Source: Pirellulales bacterium (GTDB lineage Bacteria > Planctomycetota > Planctomycetia > Pirellulales > Lacipirellulaceae). From it: 64,000 bases of DNA. Positions 1 through 9,275 of the stretch are shown here, in pieces. A program made the translations under genes and the position numbers. The first letter of the stretch is position 1. Each line of letters starts with the position of its first letter. The stretch lies in the NCBI GenBank assembly GCA_028279215.1, contig JANQOF010000063.1, forward strand, positions 1 to 64,000. The letters run 5' to 3'. The notes under the pieces are model-generated. The model saw nothing but the letters and a program-made list of their open reading frames with translations. It was not told the DNA's origin and did no database searches.

Positions 1-424
1 TGTTGTAAGCCCAACTGTGACTGCGAATGCCGCGAAGCTTGTCGTCGGTTACAGGCTTGGCGTTGGCCGGGTCGTCGATCGGAGCAACCCACACATTCAA
101 CACGCCTTCGCCGTCCTTGTCGCCGGGCTGTTTCACGGGAGCAAGAAAACTTAGCCACGCGCCATCGGGGCTGATACGTGCTTGGGCCCGTTCCGGATTT
201 CCGAATAGCACGTCGCGGGGAATCAGAGGGACGTCGCTCGACACCGTCTTTGCATCTTCTGAAGACATCGATTCGTCTTTCGGTTCGTCTGGGGTATTTG
301 TGCTGTTGGGTGCCGCGTCCTGCTGGGTCGCCACATTCGATTCCGCGCAGCCGCTTGTGGCAATTGCCGCGACGACGAGCCATAGGGCAAATTCTGAGAA
401 AGTCATTAGCGCACTTCTTAGCAT
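1..424 (-). CDS. S9-family (prolyl oligopeptidase-like) peptidase, lipoprotein, N-terminal part only
   Basis: This is the first ~141 residues of a gene that runs off the left edge. The start MLRSALMTFSEF leads into a hydrophobic stretch and a lipobox-like TSGC, so the product is probably a lipid-anchored envelope protein; a second in-frame ATG lies at 406. After a Ser/Asp/Glu-rich linker comes IPRDVLFGNPERAQARISP followed by DGAWLSFLAP, which is characteristic of the start of the seven-bladed beta-propeller of S9 peptidases. The catalytic domain lies outside the window. The gene diverges from comEC across about 210 bp. The family call is inferred from the propeller motif; peptidase activity cannot be seen here. 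Confidence 0.72.
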   Translation of the reverse strand, partial: MLRSALMTFSEFALWLVVAAIATSGCAESNVATQQDAAPNSTNTPDEPKDESMSSEDAKTVSSDVPLIPRDVLFGNPERAQARISPDGAWLSFLAPVKQPGDKDGEGVLNVWVAPIDDPANAKPVTDDKLRGIRSHSWAYN

Positions 425-634
425 AGCGTGACAACCTCCGTGGTGGTGCTGGTGAGGTCTGCGGCCAAAGCCGCACCTGGGCGAGTATATCCCACTCGTG
501 TTCGGCTGGCGACCGCTGCATCGAGGCGTTCGGCGCGGACGCCGTGCTTTGGTACGCGGCACTTCGGGCAATCGTTCTCCTGTTGGCCAAGGATTCTGCT
601 AAACTGCACGCCTCGCTCCACGTGCACCTGCGAC

Positions 635-3154
635 ATGTTAAGCGGATTCCCTAATTCTGATGTAACTATCACCGACGCACCTAGCGGCGAGCGGCGAGCT
701 CCCGTTATCGCGGTCGCCGCCGCGGTGGCCGCCGGAATCGCGATCGATCGCTGGTTAGGGCCGTCCGTTCCTGGCGCGAATTGCAGCGGCTGGTGGTTGG
801 CATCCGCGGGACTGATAGTCGCCTGGTGGATGTTGCATCAACGGGGTCGGGCAGCTACCGCGAGCATAGTACTGCTCGGCTCGATAGCCGCATTGGGCGC
901 GGCCAGCCACCATTGGCAATGGAACTTGTTCGCTGACAACAACTTCGGCTTCTCGGCCACCGAACAAACCTACCCATGCTGCATCGAGGCACGCGCCGTC
1001 CACGCACCGCAACGCACGGCGGCACCGCCCACGTCGCCTTACAGGGCAATCCCTCAGGGGGAGAAGAGCCAGCTTCTTGTGCAGGTGATACGTGTTCGCA
1101 ATGGCCAGCAATGGGTCGATGCGTCTGGCAAGTGCGAAGTAATTGTCGACGGACACCTGCTGCACGTGCGTGCCGACGACCGCTTGCAGGTGTTTGGGCA
1201 ATTCCGGGCCCCGTCACCCACCCGCAATCCGGGCCAGTTCGACTACGCCGATTTTGCGCGCTCCGATCGGGAACTCTTCTTTGTGAGATGCGAATCGCCC
1301 GCTTGCGTAACAGTCCGCGAGGCCGGCAACCCGTGGCTTCCTGGTCGATGGATCGACAACCTTCGGGCTGCCTGGCAAGCACGACTGTGGAGTGCCTTGG
1401 GTAGCGACGGCGCGCCATTGGCTGCGGCGATTCTACTTGGCGACCGCAATGCCATGCCTCGTGAATCGATCGACGCGTTTCGTGTGACCGGCGCGTTGCA
1501 CGTGCTGGTCGTTTCGGGGTTGCATGCCGGGATCCTAATCACAGGAGTCTTTGCTCTACTGGGCCTGGGTTTCGTTCCTCGAAAGCTCGCCCTGGCGATT
1601 GCGATGGTGCTAGTTGCCATGTACGCCGTGTTAACCGGCGGTCACCCACCCGTCTTGCGAGCCGCGATTCTCGCCGAGTTGGCTTGTATCGCTTTGTGGT
1701 TTCACCGCAGTCCTTTTGCACTCAATTCGCTCACCGTCGCCGCCATCTTCGTGCTGGCGATGAACCCGGCGGATCTGTTTCGTACAGGCCCACAACTGAG
1801 TTTCTTGTGTGTCGCAACGCTCATATGGTTTAGTTCGGTTCGCTGGTTCTCCCCGGCCACGCCGCTCCAGATACTCATTCACAACACACGCCCATGGTAC
1901 GAGCGAACCATTATCACAGCCGGTCGTCGCGCGGGCTGGACGATGGCTGCTACGGCAGCGGTGTGGGTCGTCTCACTACCTCTGTTGATGTATCAGTTTC
2001 ACTTGGTGACGCCGGTAGCGGTTTTGGCGTGCGTGCCGTTGTTCGCGTGCCTCACCGCATCGCTGATTTCCGGATGCGCGTTCCTGATTGGCGGTTGGCT
2101 AGTGCCGGCGGCTGAATCCTGGCTCGCCGCGCCACTGGCGTTTTCGCTGAGAGGGCTGGAAAACGTGGTGCACTCTTCAAGCCGCTGGCCCGAAGCGTAC
2201 CTATGGACGCCAGGACCGTTCGCGTGGTGGGTGATCGGATGGTTCGCGCTTGCTGGCCTACTGCTGGTTGCCGGAGGTACGCGATTCGGCTGGCGGCGCA
2301 CCATCCAATTTGCGGCCGCGTGGGTAATCGTCGGCGCGGTGCCGGTTTTGGTCGATCGGTTTAGGCCGCACAACATGCAGGCCACTTTCCTCGACGTGGG
2401 GCATGGAGTCTGTGTCGTGGTTACGACACCCGACGGAACCACATTGCTGTACGACGCTGGCTCGCTTGGCTCACCTTCGTACGCCGCGGAAACGATTGCT
2501 AGTTATCTTTGGTCGCGTGGCATCCGTACTATCGATGGGATCGTCTTATCCCATCCTGATGTTGATCACTTCAACGCGGTACCGGGACTTGTCGAACGAT
2601 TCTCGATTGGCAGAGTCTTCGTTTCGCCTCACATGTTCACTCTTGTGGACGACCCACTAGATCGGTCCGCGCCAGCAGCTCTCAAGCGACTGCTCGCCGA
2701 TCGTGGCGTGCCGGTCGAGATCGTTGAGTTGGGCGACAAACTCACGCTCGACGCTTCCGCGTCGGCGTGCGTTCTCTATCCCGATCGCCTTGGCAGCTTC
2801 GGTGGCGACAACTCGAATAGCTTAGTGCTTGCGATCGAATGCGGCCCGCATCGCATTCTTCTCCCTGGCGATCTGGAAGCGCCTGGCATAGATATCGTGA
2901 TGGTCGACGAGCCGTATCCTTGCGACGTGCTACTTGCTCCACATCACGGTAGCAGGCGTAGTGATCCGCCTGGCTTCGCCGCCTGGAGCCGGCCGAAGGT
3001 TGTAGTTGTTAGCGGAAGCATGAACACGGCAGACCGCACCGTGGCCGCCAATTATCGCGAACAGGGAGCCAAACTTCTGCTCACCCGCGCATGCGGAGCG
3101 GTGAGTTTCGAATTTACTTCGACCGACATGCACATTGAGCGTTTTCGCCCATAG
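635..3154 (+). CDS. comEC: ComEC/Rec2-family DNA internalization protein
   Basis: Inner-membrane channel and metallo-beta-lactamase-fold protein that, in competent bacteria, carries transforming DNA across the cytoplasmic membrane. The frame is open from 428, but the first 69 codons are Arg/Cys-rich and unlike the family, so I chose ATG 635 (MLSGFPNSD), giving 839 aa. After N-terminal membrane segments there is the ComEC competence-domain signature FRVTGALHVLVVSGLHAG, then many hydrophobic helices, then a C-terminal metallo-beta-lactamase domain with the metal motif SHPDVDH and a later LLAPHHGS. Length and domain order are normal for the family. No other competence gene lies nearby, so natural transformation is not demonstrated. 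A 343-bp gap follows. Confidence 0.93.
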   Translation: MLSGFPNSDVTITDAPSGERRAPVIAVAAAVAAGIAIDRWLGPSVPGANCSGWWLASAGLIVAWWMLHQRGRAATASIVLLGSIAALGAASHHWQWNLFADNNFGFSATEQTYPCCIEARAVHAPQRTAAPPTSPYRAIPQGEKSQLLVQVIRVRNGQQWVDASGKCEVIVDGHLLHVRADDRLQVFGQFRAPSPTRNPGQFDYADFARSDRELFFVRCESPACVTVREAGNPWLPGRWIDNLRAAWQARLWSALGSDGAPLAAAILLGDRNAMPRESIDAFRVTGALHVLVVSGLHAGILITGVFALLGLGFVPRKLALAIAMVLVAMYAVLTGGHPPVLRAAILAELACIALWFHRSPFALNSLTVAAIFVLAMNPADLFRTGPQLSFLCVATLIWFSSVRWFSPATPLQILIHNTRPWYERTIITAGRRAGWTMAATAAVWVVSLPLLMYQFHLVTPVAVLACVPLFACLTASLISGCAFLIGGWLVPAAESWLAAPLAFSLRGLENVVHSSSRWPEAYLWTPGPFAWWVIGWFALAGLLLVAGGTRFGWRRTIQFAAAWVIVGAVPVLVDRFRPHNMQATFLDVGHGVCVVVTTPDGTTLLYDAGSLGSPSYAAETIASYLWSRGIRTIDGIVLSHPDVDHFNAVPGLVERFSIGRVFVSPHMFTLVDDPLDRSAPAALKRLLADRGVPVEIVELGDKLTLDASASACVLYPDRLGSFGGDNSNSLVLAIECGPHRILLPGDLEAPGIDIVMVDEPYPCDVLLAPHHGSRRSDPPGFAAWSRPKVVVVSGSMNTADRTVAANYREQGAKLLLTRACGAVSFEFTSTDMHIERFRP

Positions 3155-3497
3155 GGCGCTGTTCTTTCGTGAATTGCCGGCTCGGGACGACTACAACTGA
3201 ACAGCTCTTCGCTGATTCGCGTAGAAAGGGACACGAAGATTGAGGGCGCAATTCCCACAGTGGGCTAGCCCTAGACCCCCATTTCTTCTATCTTCGTCGA
3301 AACGTCGAGCGCAGCTAGTATCGCTGCTCTCTCAACACACCTCGGCCTTGCTCCTACAGCGCTGACCCCAACTTGTCGAGCCATGTCGTGCTCGGCTCCA
3401 ACTGACCCAGCTAAGGCAATCGGGCGCTGAGCTTGCTAAACACTCTGGCCGGTGCAAAGCGTGCGTTTTCCCTTCGCTCTCGGAGACCACTCACAAG
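3155..3497. other. Intergenic region between comEC and the desaturase
   Basis: 343 bp with no convincing ORF, RNA gene or strong hairpin. It presumably holds the desaturase promoter and leader, but I cannot point to a reliable -35/-10 pair. Confidence 0.4.
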
Positions 3498-4517
3498 ATG
3501 AGTCTACATAGCTCCCCAAGTACCGACCCCGTTTCGACGGCCTCCGTGCCGACTCGCAAGGATCGATCGTCGCGCCGGCGTTCAGTCGAGAAGATCGAAC
3601 CGGAAGAACCCAAGCTGATTGACGGCCGACCGGCTGCCAACTCCAAAGAAACCTGGGCGCTGGGCCTCGACTGGCCTGTGGTAATCTGGATTGGTGTAGT
3701 TCACCTGTTCGCGGTTGCCGCACCCTTCTTCATTCGGTGGCAGGCGTTGGTGGCATGCTTGATTTTGATCATTGCTACCGGTTCGCTTGGCGTTTGCATG
3801 GGCTACCATCGCTTGTTGACGCATGGCAGCTTCAAGACCTATCGCCCGATTCGATGGCTGCTTGCGTTCCTCGGCGGCCTTAGCGGCGAAGGATCGGCGC
3901 TAGCTTGGGTGGCCAACCATCGCAAGCACCACAAATACAGCGACCATGATGGCGATCCGCACTCACCCCGCGATGGCAAGTGGTGGGCCCACATGACTTG
4001 GTTTATGCCGAATTGGGGCGAGAAGCTTAACAAAGATCTGCTAGAGCGCTACGCCAGTGACCTACTCAAAGACCCAATGATGCGATTCCTGCATAAGATG
4101 TTCTTGCCCAGTCATGTCATTCTGGGAGTTATGCTGTTTGCTCTTGGGTACTTTGGTACGTTCTTGGGCCTGAACGGGGGATGGTTCGATGGCCTCTCGA
4201 TGATGTTCTGGGGCATGGGGGTGCGAATGGTCTACGTGATGCACGTCACGTGGTTCGTCAACTCGGCAACCCACCTTTGGGGATACCGCAACTACGAAAC
4301 TAACGACGACAGCACGAATCTGTGGTGGGTCGGCTTGTTGGCATTCGGCGAAGGCTGGCACAACAACCACCACGCTTATCAGCGTGTCGCCTCGCAGGGT
4401 CACAAATGGTGGGAGTTCGACCCGACCTACTGGGTTATCTTGCTGATGGAGAAAACCGGCTTGGCTTGGGACGTGATTCGCCTGAAAGACGTCGCGCGCC
4501 GCGCGTCGGCAATCTAG
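3498..4517 (+). CDS. Fatty acid (acyl-CoA/delta-9 type) desaturase
   Basis: Membrane-bound di-iron desaturase that puts a double bond into fatty acyl chains, probably to adjust membrane fluidity. The three histidine boxes are visible: HRLLTH at residues 104-109, HRKHH at 141-145 and HNNHH at 288-292, with hydrophobic helices around residues 60-100 and 205-250. This is the acyl-CoA desaturase/DesC arrangement, and 339 aa is typical. The first ~50 residues are charged and Ser/Pro-rich, longer than in many homologues. ATG 3498 has no clear Shine-Dalgarno. Transcription probably ends at the perfect hairpin 25 bp downstream. Confidence 0.93.
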   Translation: MSLHSSPSTDPVSTASVPTRKDRSSRRRSVEKIEPEEPKLIDGRPAANSKETWALGLDWPVVIWIGVVHLFAVAAPFFIRWQALVACLILIIATGSLGVCMGYHRLLTHGSFKTYRPIRWLLAFLGGLSGEGSALAWVANHRKHHKYSDHDGDPHSPRDGKWWAHMTWFMPNWGEKLNKDLLERYASDLLKDPMMRFLHKMFLPSHVILGVMLFALGYFGTFLGLNGGWFDGLSMMFWGMGVRMVYVMHVTWFVNSATHLWGYRNYETNDDSTNLWWVGLLAFGEGWHNNHHAYQRVASQGHKWWEFDPTYWVILLMEKTGLAWDVIRLKDVARRASAI

Positions 4518-4541
4518 TCCTAGTTTGCCCGGACGAGAAGC

Positions 4542-4577
4542 AAAGACGACGAACCGTTCACGGTTCGTCGTCTTTTG
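4542..4577. terminator. Bidirectional rho-independent terminator
   Basis: A perfect 15-bp stem (4542-4556 pairing with 4561-4575) closes a TTCA loop, with A and T runs at its ends. It sits between the convergent desaturase and pgsW and can serve both strands. Confidence 0.9.
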
Positions 4578-4610
4578 CGTTTGTCGCGGTCCGGACCAGT
4601 CCCATTAGCC

Positions 4611-5792
4611 TCAGACCATCAACTCCGCTCCTTTTGGACCTCGGTGCAATTGCAACTCGTGCTCGGCGCCAGAAGTGGCGAGGAGTTTTAGCCGCTGCTG
4701 CACTCGCGCCCACAGGTCGGTCCACACGTAGCCACGAACCAGCCCCAGGACTAAAGCAAGCAGTACCGCGGCCATGATTCGGCTGGGTCGCGACTGGCCA
4801 AATACCTCGCCGCTACCCACCGCAGGAACGACTTCCGAGGCAATTGGCAGGCCGAACGCATTGGCAAGTGCAACGGCGTTGCCCAAGTTGACTACTGGAA
4901 TACCTTGCCGAGCAAATCGCGCGGCGACACAGTCAATTGATTCCGCGTCGGCAGGCAGGCCGATCGTCAGCCCACCTCCAAACGCTGCGCGACCGTCGTC
5001 GCCGTGAATCGAGGCGGCTCCGCCGCCAACATTTACGTAGGCCTTGATCGGGCGGCCAGCAGCCGCCACGTGGTAGGCGTCCATGCGCCGTCGGATCGAC
5101 TGCTTCAACGTGTCGATTTGTAGCATCGCGATGCCGCCACGTTCGATCGCCGCATGCAGCAACTCTTTTGATTCGGTGGACATTCCCCTTGCGCGGTCGC
5201 CAAATCCTCCTAAGGTGGCCGCTTGCGAACGAAACGAGATGATGCCTTCGTCATACAATACACGTTCCATATCGAGCCACATGAAGTCGGGTTCGTTGGC
5301 GCCAAATTGTGACGACGCGGCCGAATGGATGATGACAGGCTCAGCGCCCATGGCTTCTACGGCGGCAAACAGTGCGGTGTTGAGTGCGGGAAACGAACCG
5401 GTGCAACCAACCGCGACAACGTCCCCCTCGCCGGCACCTGCCTGTTGCAGCAACTCGATCGCGACGGCGGCAAAGTTGGGGTTGACGCTTGTCTGTTTGG
5501 CATCGAGATGCGCGGGCAAGCTGGTAACTGGAGACATCGCCGATCCCACCATGCCTGAGTCGCTTGGGTCGAATCGTGGATCGAACTGGTGTCCCTTCGC
5601 GAGTCGCGCTTCGCGTATAGCGTTCATTCCACGGGCTGCTAACTGGGCGGCCACCATTTTTGTCTGCGTGTCGTCCGCATTGCTTGTGACAGGGAATCTC
5701 TCGATCAGCAACGTGCCGCCGACGGCCACTAAGCCAATCGCAAACAATGCCGCCATGGAAATCTTCTGTGGTCGCCAATAGACGCGTTTCAT
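4611..5792 (-). CDS. pgsW: Poly-gamma-glutamate system protein (PgsW-type)
   Basis: Third gene of a pgsB-pgsC-pgsW operon. The 393-aa product has an N-terminal membrane anchor (residues ~11-30) and a large domain with Gly-rich motifs such as VGCTGSFPALNTALFAAVEA, then a probable C-terminal membrane helix (RIMAAVLLALVLGLVRGYV). This matches the poly-gamma-glutamate system protein family that replaces or supplements PgsA in some bacteria. Its exact biochemical role is not established. Its start overlaps the pgsC stop in an ATGA (4 nt), so translation is probably coupled. It ends just before the shared terminator. Confidence 0.87.
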   Translation of the reverse strand: MKRVYWRPQKISMAALFAIGLVAVGGTLLIERFPVTSNADDTQTKMVAAQLAARGMNAIREARLAKGHQFDPRFDPSDSGMVGSAMSPVTSLPAHLDAKQTSVNPNFAAVAIELLQQAGAGEGDVVAVGCTGSFPALNTALFAAVEAMGAEPVIIHSAASSQFGANEPDFMWLDMERVLYDEGIISFRSQAATLGGFGDRARGMSTESKELLHAAIERGGIAMLQIDTLKQSIRRRMDAYHVAAAGRPIKAYVNVGGGAASIHGDDGRAAFGGGLTIGLPADAESIDCVAARFARQGIPVVNLGNAVALANAFGLPIASEVVPAVGSGEVFGQSRPSRIMAAVLLALVLGLVRGYVWTDLWARVQQRLKLLATSGAEHELQLHRGPKGAELMV

Positions 5793-6259
5793 CGCACCAC
5801 CTCCATCCCGATGACAATCAAGGCTAGCCGAACCACAGCCGACGCAGTGAGCACGGTGCCCAGCGTTTCAAACAGCCCCTGCCGATCGAACCAAAGGGCG
5901 ATCAATCCAGGAACGATGTAACCAATCACCGCGATCGCAGTATCGGCGGTGGCCGAATCGGTGTTGCCCATCGCGGGAATTGTCAGCAGCATCCGCACAC
6001 AATGGCCAATCACAAAACCGGTCAACAGCATCAAGACAATGCGGCGACGACCGTAGATGATGGCAAACCTCGAAACGTAGTGCACTACGATGTAGGCGGC
6101 CAACGCAACCGCGAGTGTCAGCACGATGTCGAGCGGTCGGTTGAAATTCAGAGCGAAGTAACCCGGCACGATCATTCCCCCGGCCGCTAGCCCAAAAGCC
6201 TCGGTGAACAGCAAGCTAACCACCAGTCCTAGTCCAATGGCAACGGTAAGTGGATCCAT
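5789..6259 (-). CDS. pgsC: Poly-gamma-glutamate biosynthesis protein PgsC/CapC
   Basis: Small integral membrane subunit (156 aa, four to five hydrophobic helices) that partners the PgsB ligase in synthesis and export of poly-gamma-glutamate. The N-terminus (LTVAIGLGLVVSLLFTEAFG) and the following GGMIVPGYFAL are typical of CapC/PgsC. Start and stop are tightly linked to the neighbours: the start shares one base with the pgsB stop (TGATG), and the stop overlaps pgsW by 4 nt. All three therefore look like one translationally coupled operon. Confidence 0.92.
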   Translation of the reverse strand: MDPLTVAIGLGLVVSLLFTEAFGLAAGGMIVPGYFALNFNRPLDIVLTLAVALAAYIVVHYVSRFAIIYGRRRIVLMLLTGFVIGHCVRMLLTIPAMGNTDSATADTAIAVIGYIVPGLIALWFDRQGLFETLGTVLTASAVVRLALIVIGMEVVR

Positions 6260-7479
6260 CAGGCGGCCTCCGCATAGCTGCGTGTGCTGCGGCGGGACTG
6301 GTTACCACGCTCGCGGAAGTAGTTAATGATCTGCATTCCCGGTCCCGCGATGTTGCCCATCCCCATCACCATTGCCGACCGGCGAGCCTGTTGCTCGATA
6401 TTGTTTAGCACGTTCTCAGTTGGCAGGCGTTCGGCACTCAGTAGGCGGGCTGGATTCATCCCGTTGGCCAGCGCCCGCTTGGCAAATACGTCGGTCGCCG
6501 ACCCGACCAACACATAGCGATCGGCGGGCTGCCACTTCAAACAGGCGTCGGCTAGTTGAATCGACCGGTCGGTACGGTCGGACCTGCAGTTAAATAGCGC
6601 CACTCGCTGATCAAATTGATCGAAGCGATTGACCACCATGTTCCAGTTATGGCCCGTCGATTCGGGGTCGTTGGCAGCAAAGCCGTTGACGAATGCGATT
6701 TCCTTTTCGCGCTCACGAACTGAGTACAACTGCAGCACCCCTGCGTCGGGTGCCGCGGACCACATGCCTTCGAGGGCGGTACGCCGCGCGACTCCCAGAT
6801 CCTGGCAAACTTTCAACGCAAGCGCAACGTTGTCGGGATGTTCGATGTGAGCAAAGCCACTCAAGTCGTCCCAGGTGACACCAGCAACGTGCTCGTCGCC
6901 GATTGCATGAACGCAAGTTCCACGGTCACGGGCAGCCATCTCGAATACTGACAGATGATCTTGCTCGGCCGTATAGAACTTGCCGCCGATAGGCATGGTG
7001 CCAGCCATGGCAAGTGCCACATCCCGCTCGGTCGGGCCCATCACGTCCAAGTGATCTGGGCGTGCATTAGTTACGATACCGTGCGTGCTCTTGACAATTC
7101 GGGTTTCGCACACGCTTTGCAGTTGGGGGTTGAGCGCCATGCACTCGATCACCAGCGCCTGGGCACCGGCCGCAGCAGCAGCTTTCACCACGCGAAGCTG
7201 TTCGATGATATTCGACCGCGACGGACGATAGACCGGATACTCGGTTCCGTCCGGAAAGATCATCCTTGGCACTGTTCCCGTGGTCTTCGCACAAGTGGGA
7301 ATCCCCCCAGCTCGTAATCCGGCGGCAATGAGCCGAGTAACGCTACTCTTGCCGCGCGTGCCATTGACGTGAATGCGGTAAGGTATCTTGCGTAATAGGC
7401 GATTGTGCCGATGCGACTCGATGGCACCAGCCACCGTGAGCATCGCCGATGCACCGGCGAGAAGAAAAGCGCCTTCCAT
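6259..7479 (-). CDS. pgsB: Poly-gamma-glutamate synthase PgsB/CapB, Mur-ligase family
   Basis: ATP-dependent amide ligase of the Mur ligase superfamily that polymerises glutamate through gamma-linkages. After a short N-terminal hydrophobic segment (LLAGASAMLTVAGAI) comes the P-loop HVNGTRGKSSVTR, the CapB form of the Mur-ligase ATP site; later NARPDHLDVMGPT also fits the family. 406 aa is normal. It leads a three-gene operon with pgsC and pgsW. No pgsA/capA homologue follows, as it would in Bacillus, so the polymer's transport or anchoring factor is PgsW or is encoded elsewhere. Confidence 0.93.
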   Translation of the reverse strand: MEGAFLLAGASAMLTVAGAIESHRHNRLLRKIPYRIHVNGTRGKSSVTRLIAAGLRAGGIPTCAKTTGTVPRMIFPDGTEYPVYRPSRSNIIEQLRVVKAAAAAGAQALVIECMALNPQLQSVCETRIVKSTHGIVTNARPDHLDVMGPTERDVALAMAGTMPIGGKFYTAEQDHLSVFEMAARDRGTCVHAIGDEHVAGVTWDDLSGFAHIEHPDNVALALKVCQDLGVARRTALEGMWSAAPDAGVLQLYSVREREKEIAFVNGFAANDPESTGHNWNMVVNRFDQFDQRVALFNCRSDRTDRSIQLADACLKWQPADRYVLVGSATDVFAKRALANGMNPARLLSAERLPTENVLNNIEQQARRSAMVMGMGNIAGPGMQIINYFRERGNQSRRSTRSYAEAA

Positions 7480-7839
7480 ATTTGGCTTCCTCCGTGAAGT
7501 CTCTGGTCGGCTGGGCGGCCAACCTCATATGTCGCTAAGTGTGCGAAATGCCCACCCACTCCATGGGTGCAAGCACTTCTCCGACGCGAATGTGAGACAG
7601 CAAACGAAGTACCAAATGTTGTGGATCATCCAGAGAAAGTCATGTTTTGCACCTTGGAAACACCTCAGGCGTTAATCTATGGCAGACGCGAAAACTATGC
7701 GGCCCGAGAGATGGTAAATTGGGTGGCACTCGACGGTATTTACTCCGCTGGCTCCGTGGTAGGAATTGCAACACCTAACCAAGGCGTTACAACTGGGCAC
7801 AACAGTAGCTAGCTCCAACCCCACCCAATCTCTGCGATC
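7480..7839. other. Divergent intergenic region with two AACACCT..GGCGTT boxes
   Basis: 360 bp between divergent pgsB and the cupin gene, without a credible ORF. Two similar imperfect palindromes occur: 7659-7674 (AACACCTCAGGCGTTA) and 7770-7789 (AACACCT, 6-nt spacer, GGCGTTA). They may be operators but could be chance. Confidence 0.3.
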
Positions 7840-8343
7840 ATGTCCGCGACCAAGGATGATTGGATCCAAGTGCTCGATCTCCAGCCGCATCCTGAAGGCG
7901 GCTGGTATCGCGAAATTTATCGAGCCAATGAGGCCGTTCGTCAAGATGCGCTTCCAACGCGTTTTGCCAGCGATCGAGCTTTTTCAACCGCCATCTACTA
8001 CCTGCTGGGCCAAAGCGACTTCTCAGCACTGCATCGAATTCACCAGGACGAGATTTGGCACTTCTATGACGGCGCGCCGTTGGCGGTGGAGGTGATCCAC
8101 CCGAACGGGTCGACAGAGACGCTACAACTAGGGCGAAATCTGCACGCTGGCGAGCGCCCATTCGCAGTCGTGCCGGCAGGTTGCTGGTTCGGAGCCAGGC
8201 CCAAGCCAGGCCCCGAATACTCGCTGGTCGGCTGCACCGTTGCTCCTGGATTCGACTTTGACGATTTCGAGCTTGCAAACCGGGCCAATCTGATCGAAGT
8301 CTTCCCGCAGCATCGCCAGCTCATCGAGCAACTGACGCGTTGA
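7840..8343 (+). CDS. Cupin-fold protein of the DUF985 (cupin_5) family
   Basis: 167-aa soluble protein. HPEGGWYREIYRA near the start, then AIYYLLGQSDFSALHRIHQDE and WHFYDGAPL, are the hallmark strings of DUF985 cupins; VPAGCWFGARP is the second conserved cupin strand pair. The fold is a double-stranded beta-helix, often metal- or sugar-binding, but no reaction is established for the family. ATG 7840 fits the family N-terminus. It stands alone and is followed 80 bp later by an unrelated membrane protein. Confidence 0.88.
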   Translation: MSATKDDWIQVLDLQPHPEGGWYREIYRANEAVRQDALPTRFASDRAFSTAIYYLLGQSDFSALHRIHQDEIWHFYDGAPLAVEVIHPNGSTETLQLGRNLHAGERPFAVVPAGCWFGARPKPGPEYSLVGCTVAPGFDFDDFELANRANLIEVFPQHRQLIEQLTR

Positions 8344-8422
8344 TCGCTGATGGTTTTGTGGCGTTTGCTAGCAGTCAACTGGCGTTCGCGGCGCGCGCAC
8401 GTTGCTGTATCATCCGCCCGTT

Positions 8423-9160
8423 ATGTCACTCAATCCGCTTATCCCCGTTACCGATTACCAGTCGATGCTCAACCGCATCTTCTGGTTCACGTCTGCGGCG
8501 GCGTTGGTGGCCGTGTGGATATTGCGGCAGCATCTCGACGCGGTTGAGTCCGCCCTCGTCCAATTCGATGCCAGCGTCGAGTTAGACGGCGACAAGATTC
8601 TACCTGTTCCGGGCGGCTATCTCGTTCCAGCATTGGCTGTAGGATTCATATCGCGCGTGTTTCGCATCCATAGCATGATCGCCGACTGGCTTGGCATCCG
8701 CGAACGATTCGAGATCGACGTCATCATACGCGAACTCGCGCTGCGCGCGGGCGTCAACTTCGACGCTGTCGACGGCGCACAGCTTGTACGCTATCGCTAT
8801 AGAATCATGCGAAATGGCTTCTACTCGTTCGTCAGTGGACGCAACCCGCAGATCGACGAATTGCTCATTGGGCGAGCGCTCGACATGTGGAGCTGGTTTT
8901 GGATCGGCCTGGAAGCCGCCGTTGTATTTGTATTGACTGGCTTCGTCCTGATCGCCAGCGGAGTCCAGCAGACCGGCTTGATCGTCGTCCTCTCGGCACT
9001 CACGCTTTCGGCGGTCTCGCTGCCGGCAATTCGAAACGAGTGCCGTCGCTACGCAATTGCCCAGGTGCGAGCCATCGTCGACGACCACCAGCGGGCTGCC
9101 CAAGTCCGCAAAGCGTTCGAGTGCGTCGTGCCCCAAGTGGCATCGAATCGGGCTGCCTGA
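8423..9160 (+). CDS. Hypothetical inner-membrane protein
   Basis: No family recognised. The frame opens at a TTG at 8402, but ATG 8423 (MSLNPLIPVTDY) looks more natural and gives 245 aa. Hydrophobic segments are visible near residues 22-38, 65-80, 165-185 and 190-208, with a soluble middle (~85-160) containing RIRERF-like charged helices and VSGRNPQID. The C-terminal ~35 residues are soluble and Arg-rich. It may share a transcript with the following secreted protein, which starts 115 bp downstream. Confidence 0.65.
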   Translation: MSLNPLIPVTDYQSMLNRIFWFTSAAALVAVWILRQHLDAVESALVQFDASVELDGDKILPVPGGYLVPALAVGFISRVFRIHSMIADWLGIRERFEIDVIIRELALRAGVNFDAVDGAQLVRYRYRIMRNGFYSFVSGRNPQIDELLIGRALDMWSWFWIGLEAAVVFVLTGFVLIASGVQQTGLIVVLSALTLSAVSLPAIRNECRRYAIAQVRAIVDDHQRAAQVRKAFECVVPQVASNRAA

Positions 9161-9275
9161 CTTCTCTGGCAGATTTCTCACATCGACCGCCAAGGACGAT
9201 CCTCCGCGAGCGAATAGCTTTCTAGCGGCTGCGATTGCCGCGGCAATTTCTTTCCTCGCACAAGGAGACTGGGTG

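Noticed and set aside
428-634. N-terminal extension of comEC
   Set aside because: 69 residues rich in Arg, Thr and Cys, not typical of ComEC; ATG 635 gives a normal start.
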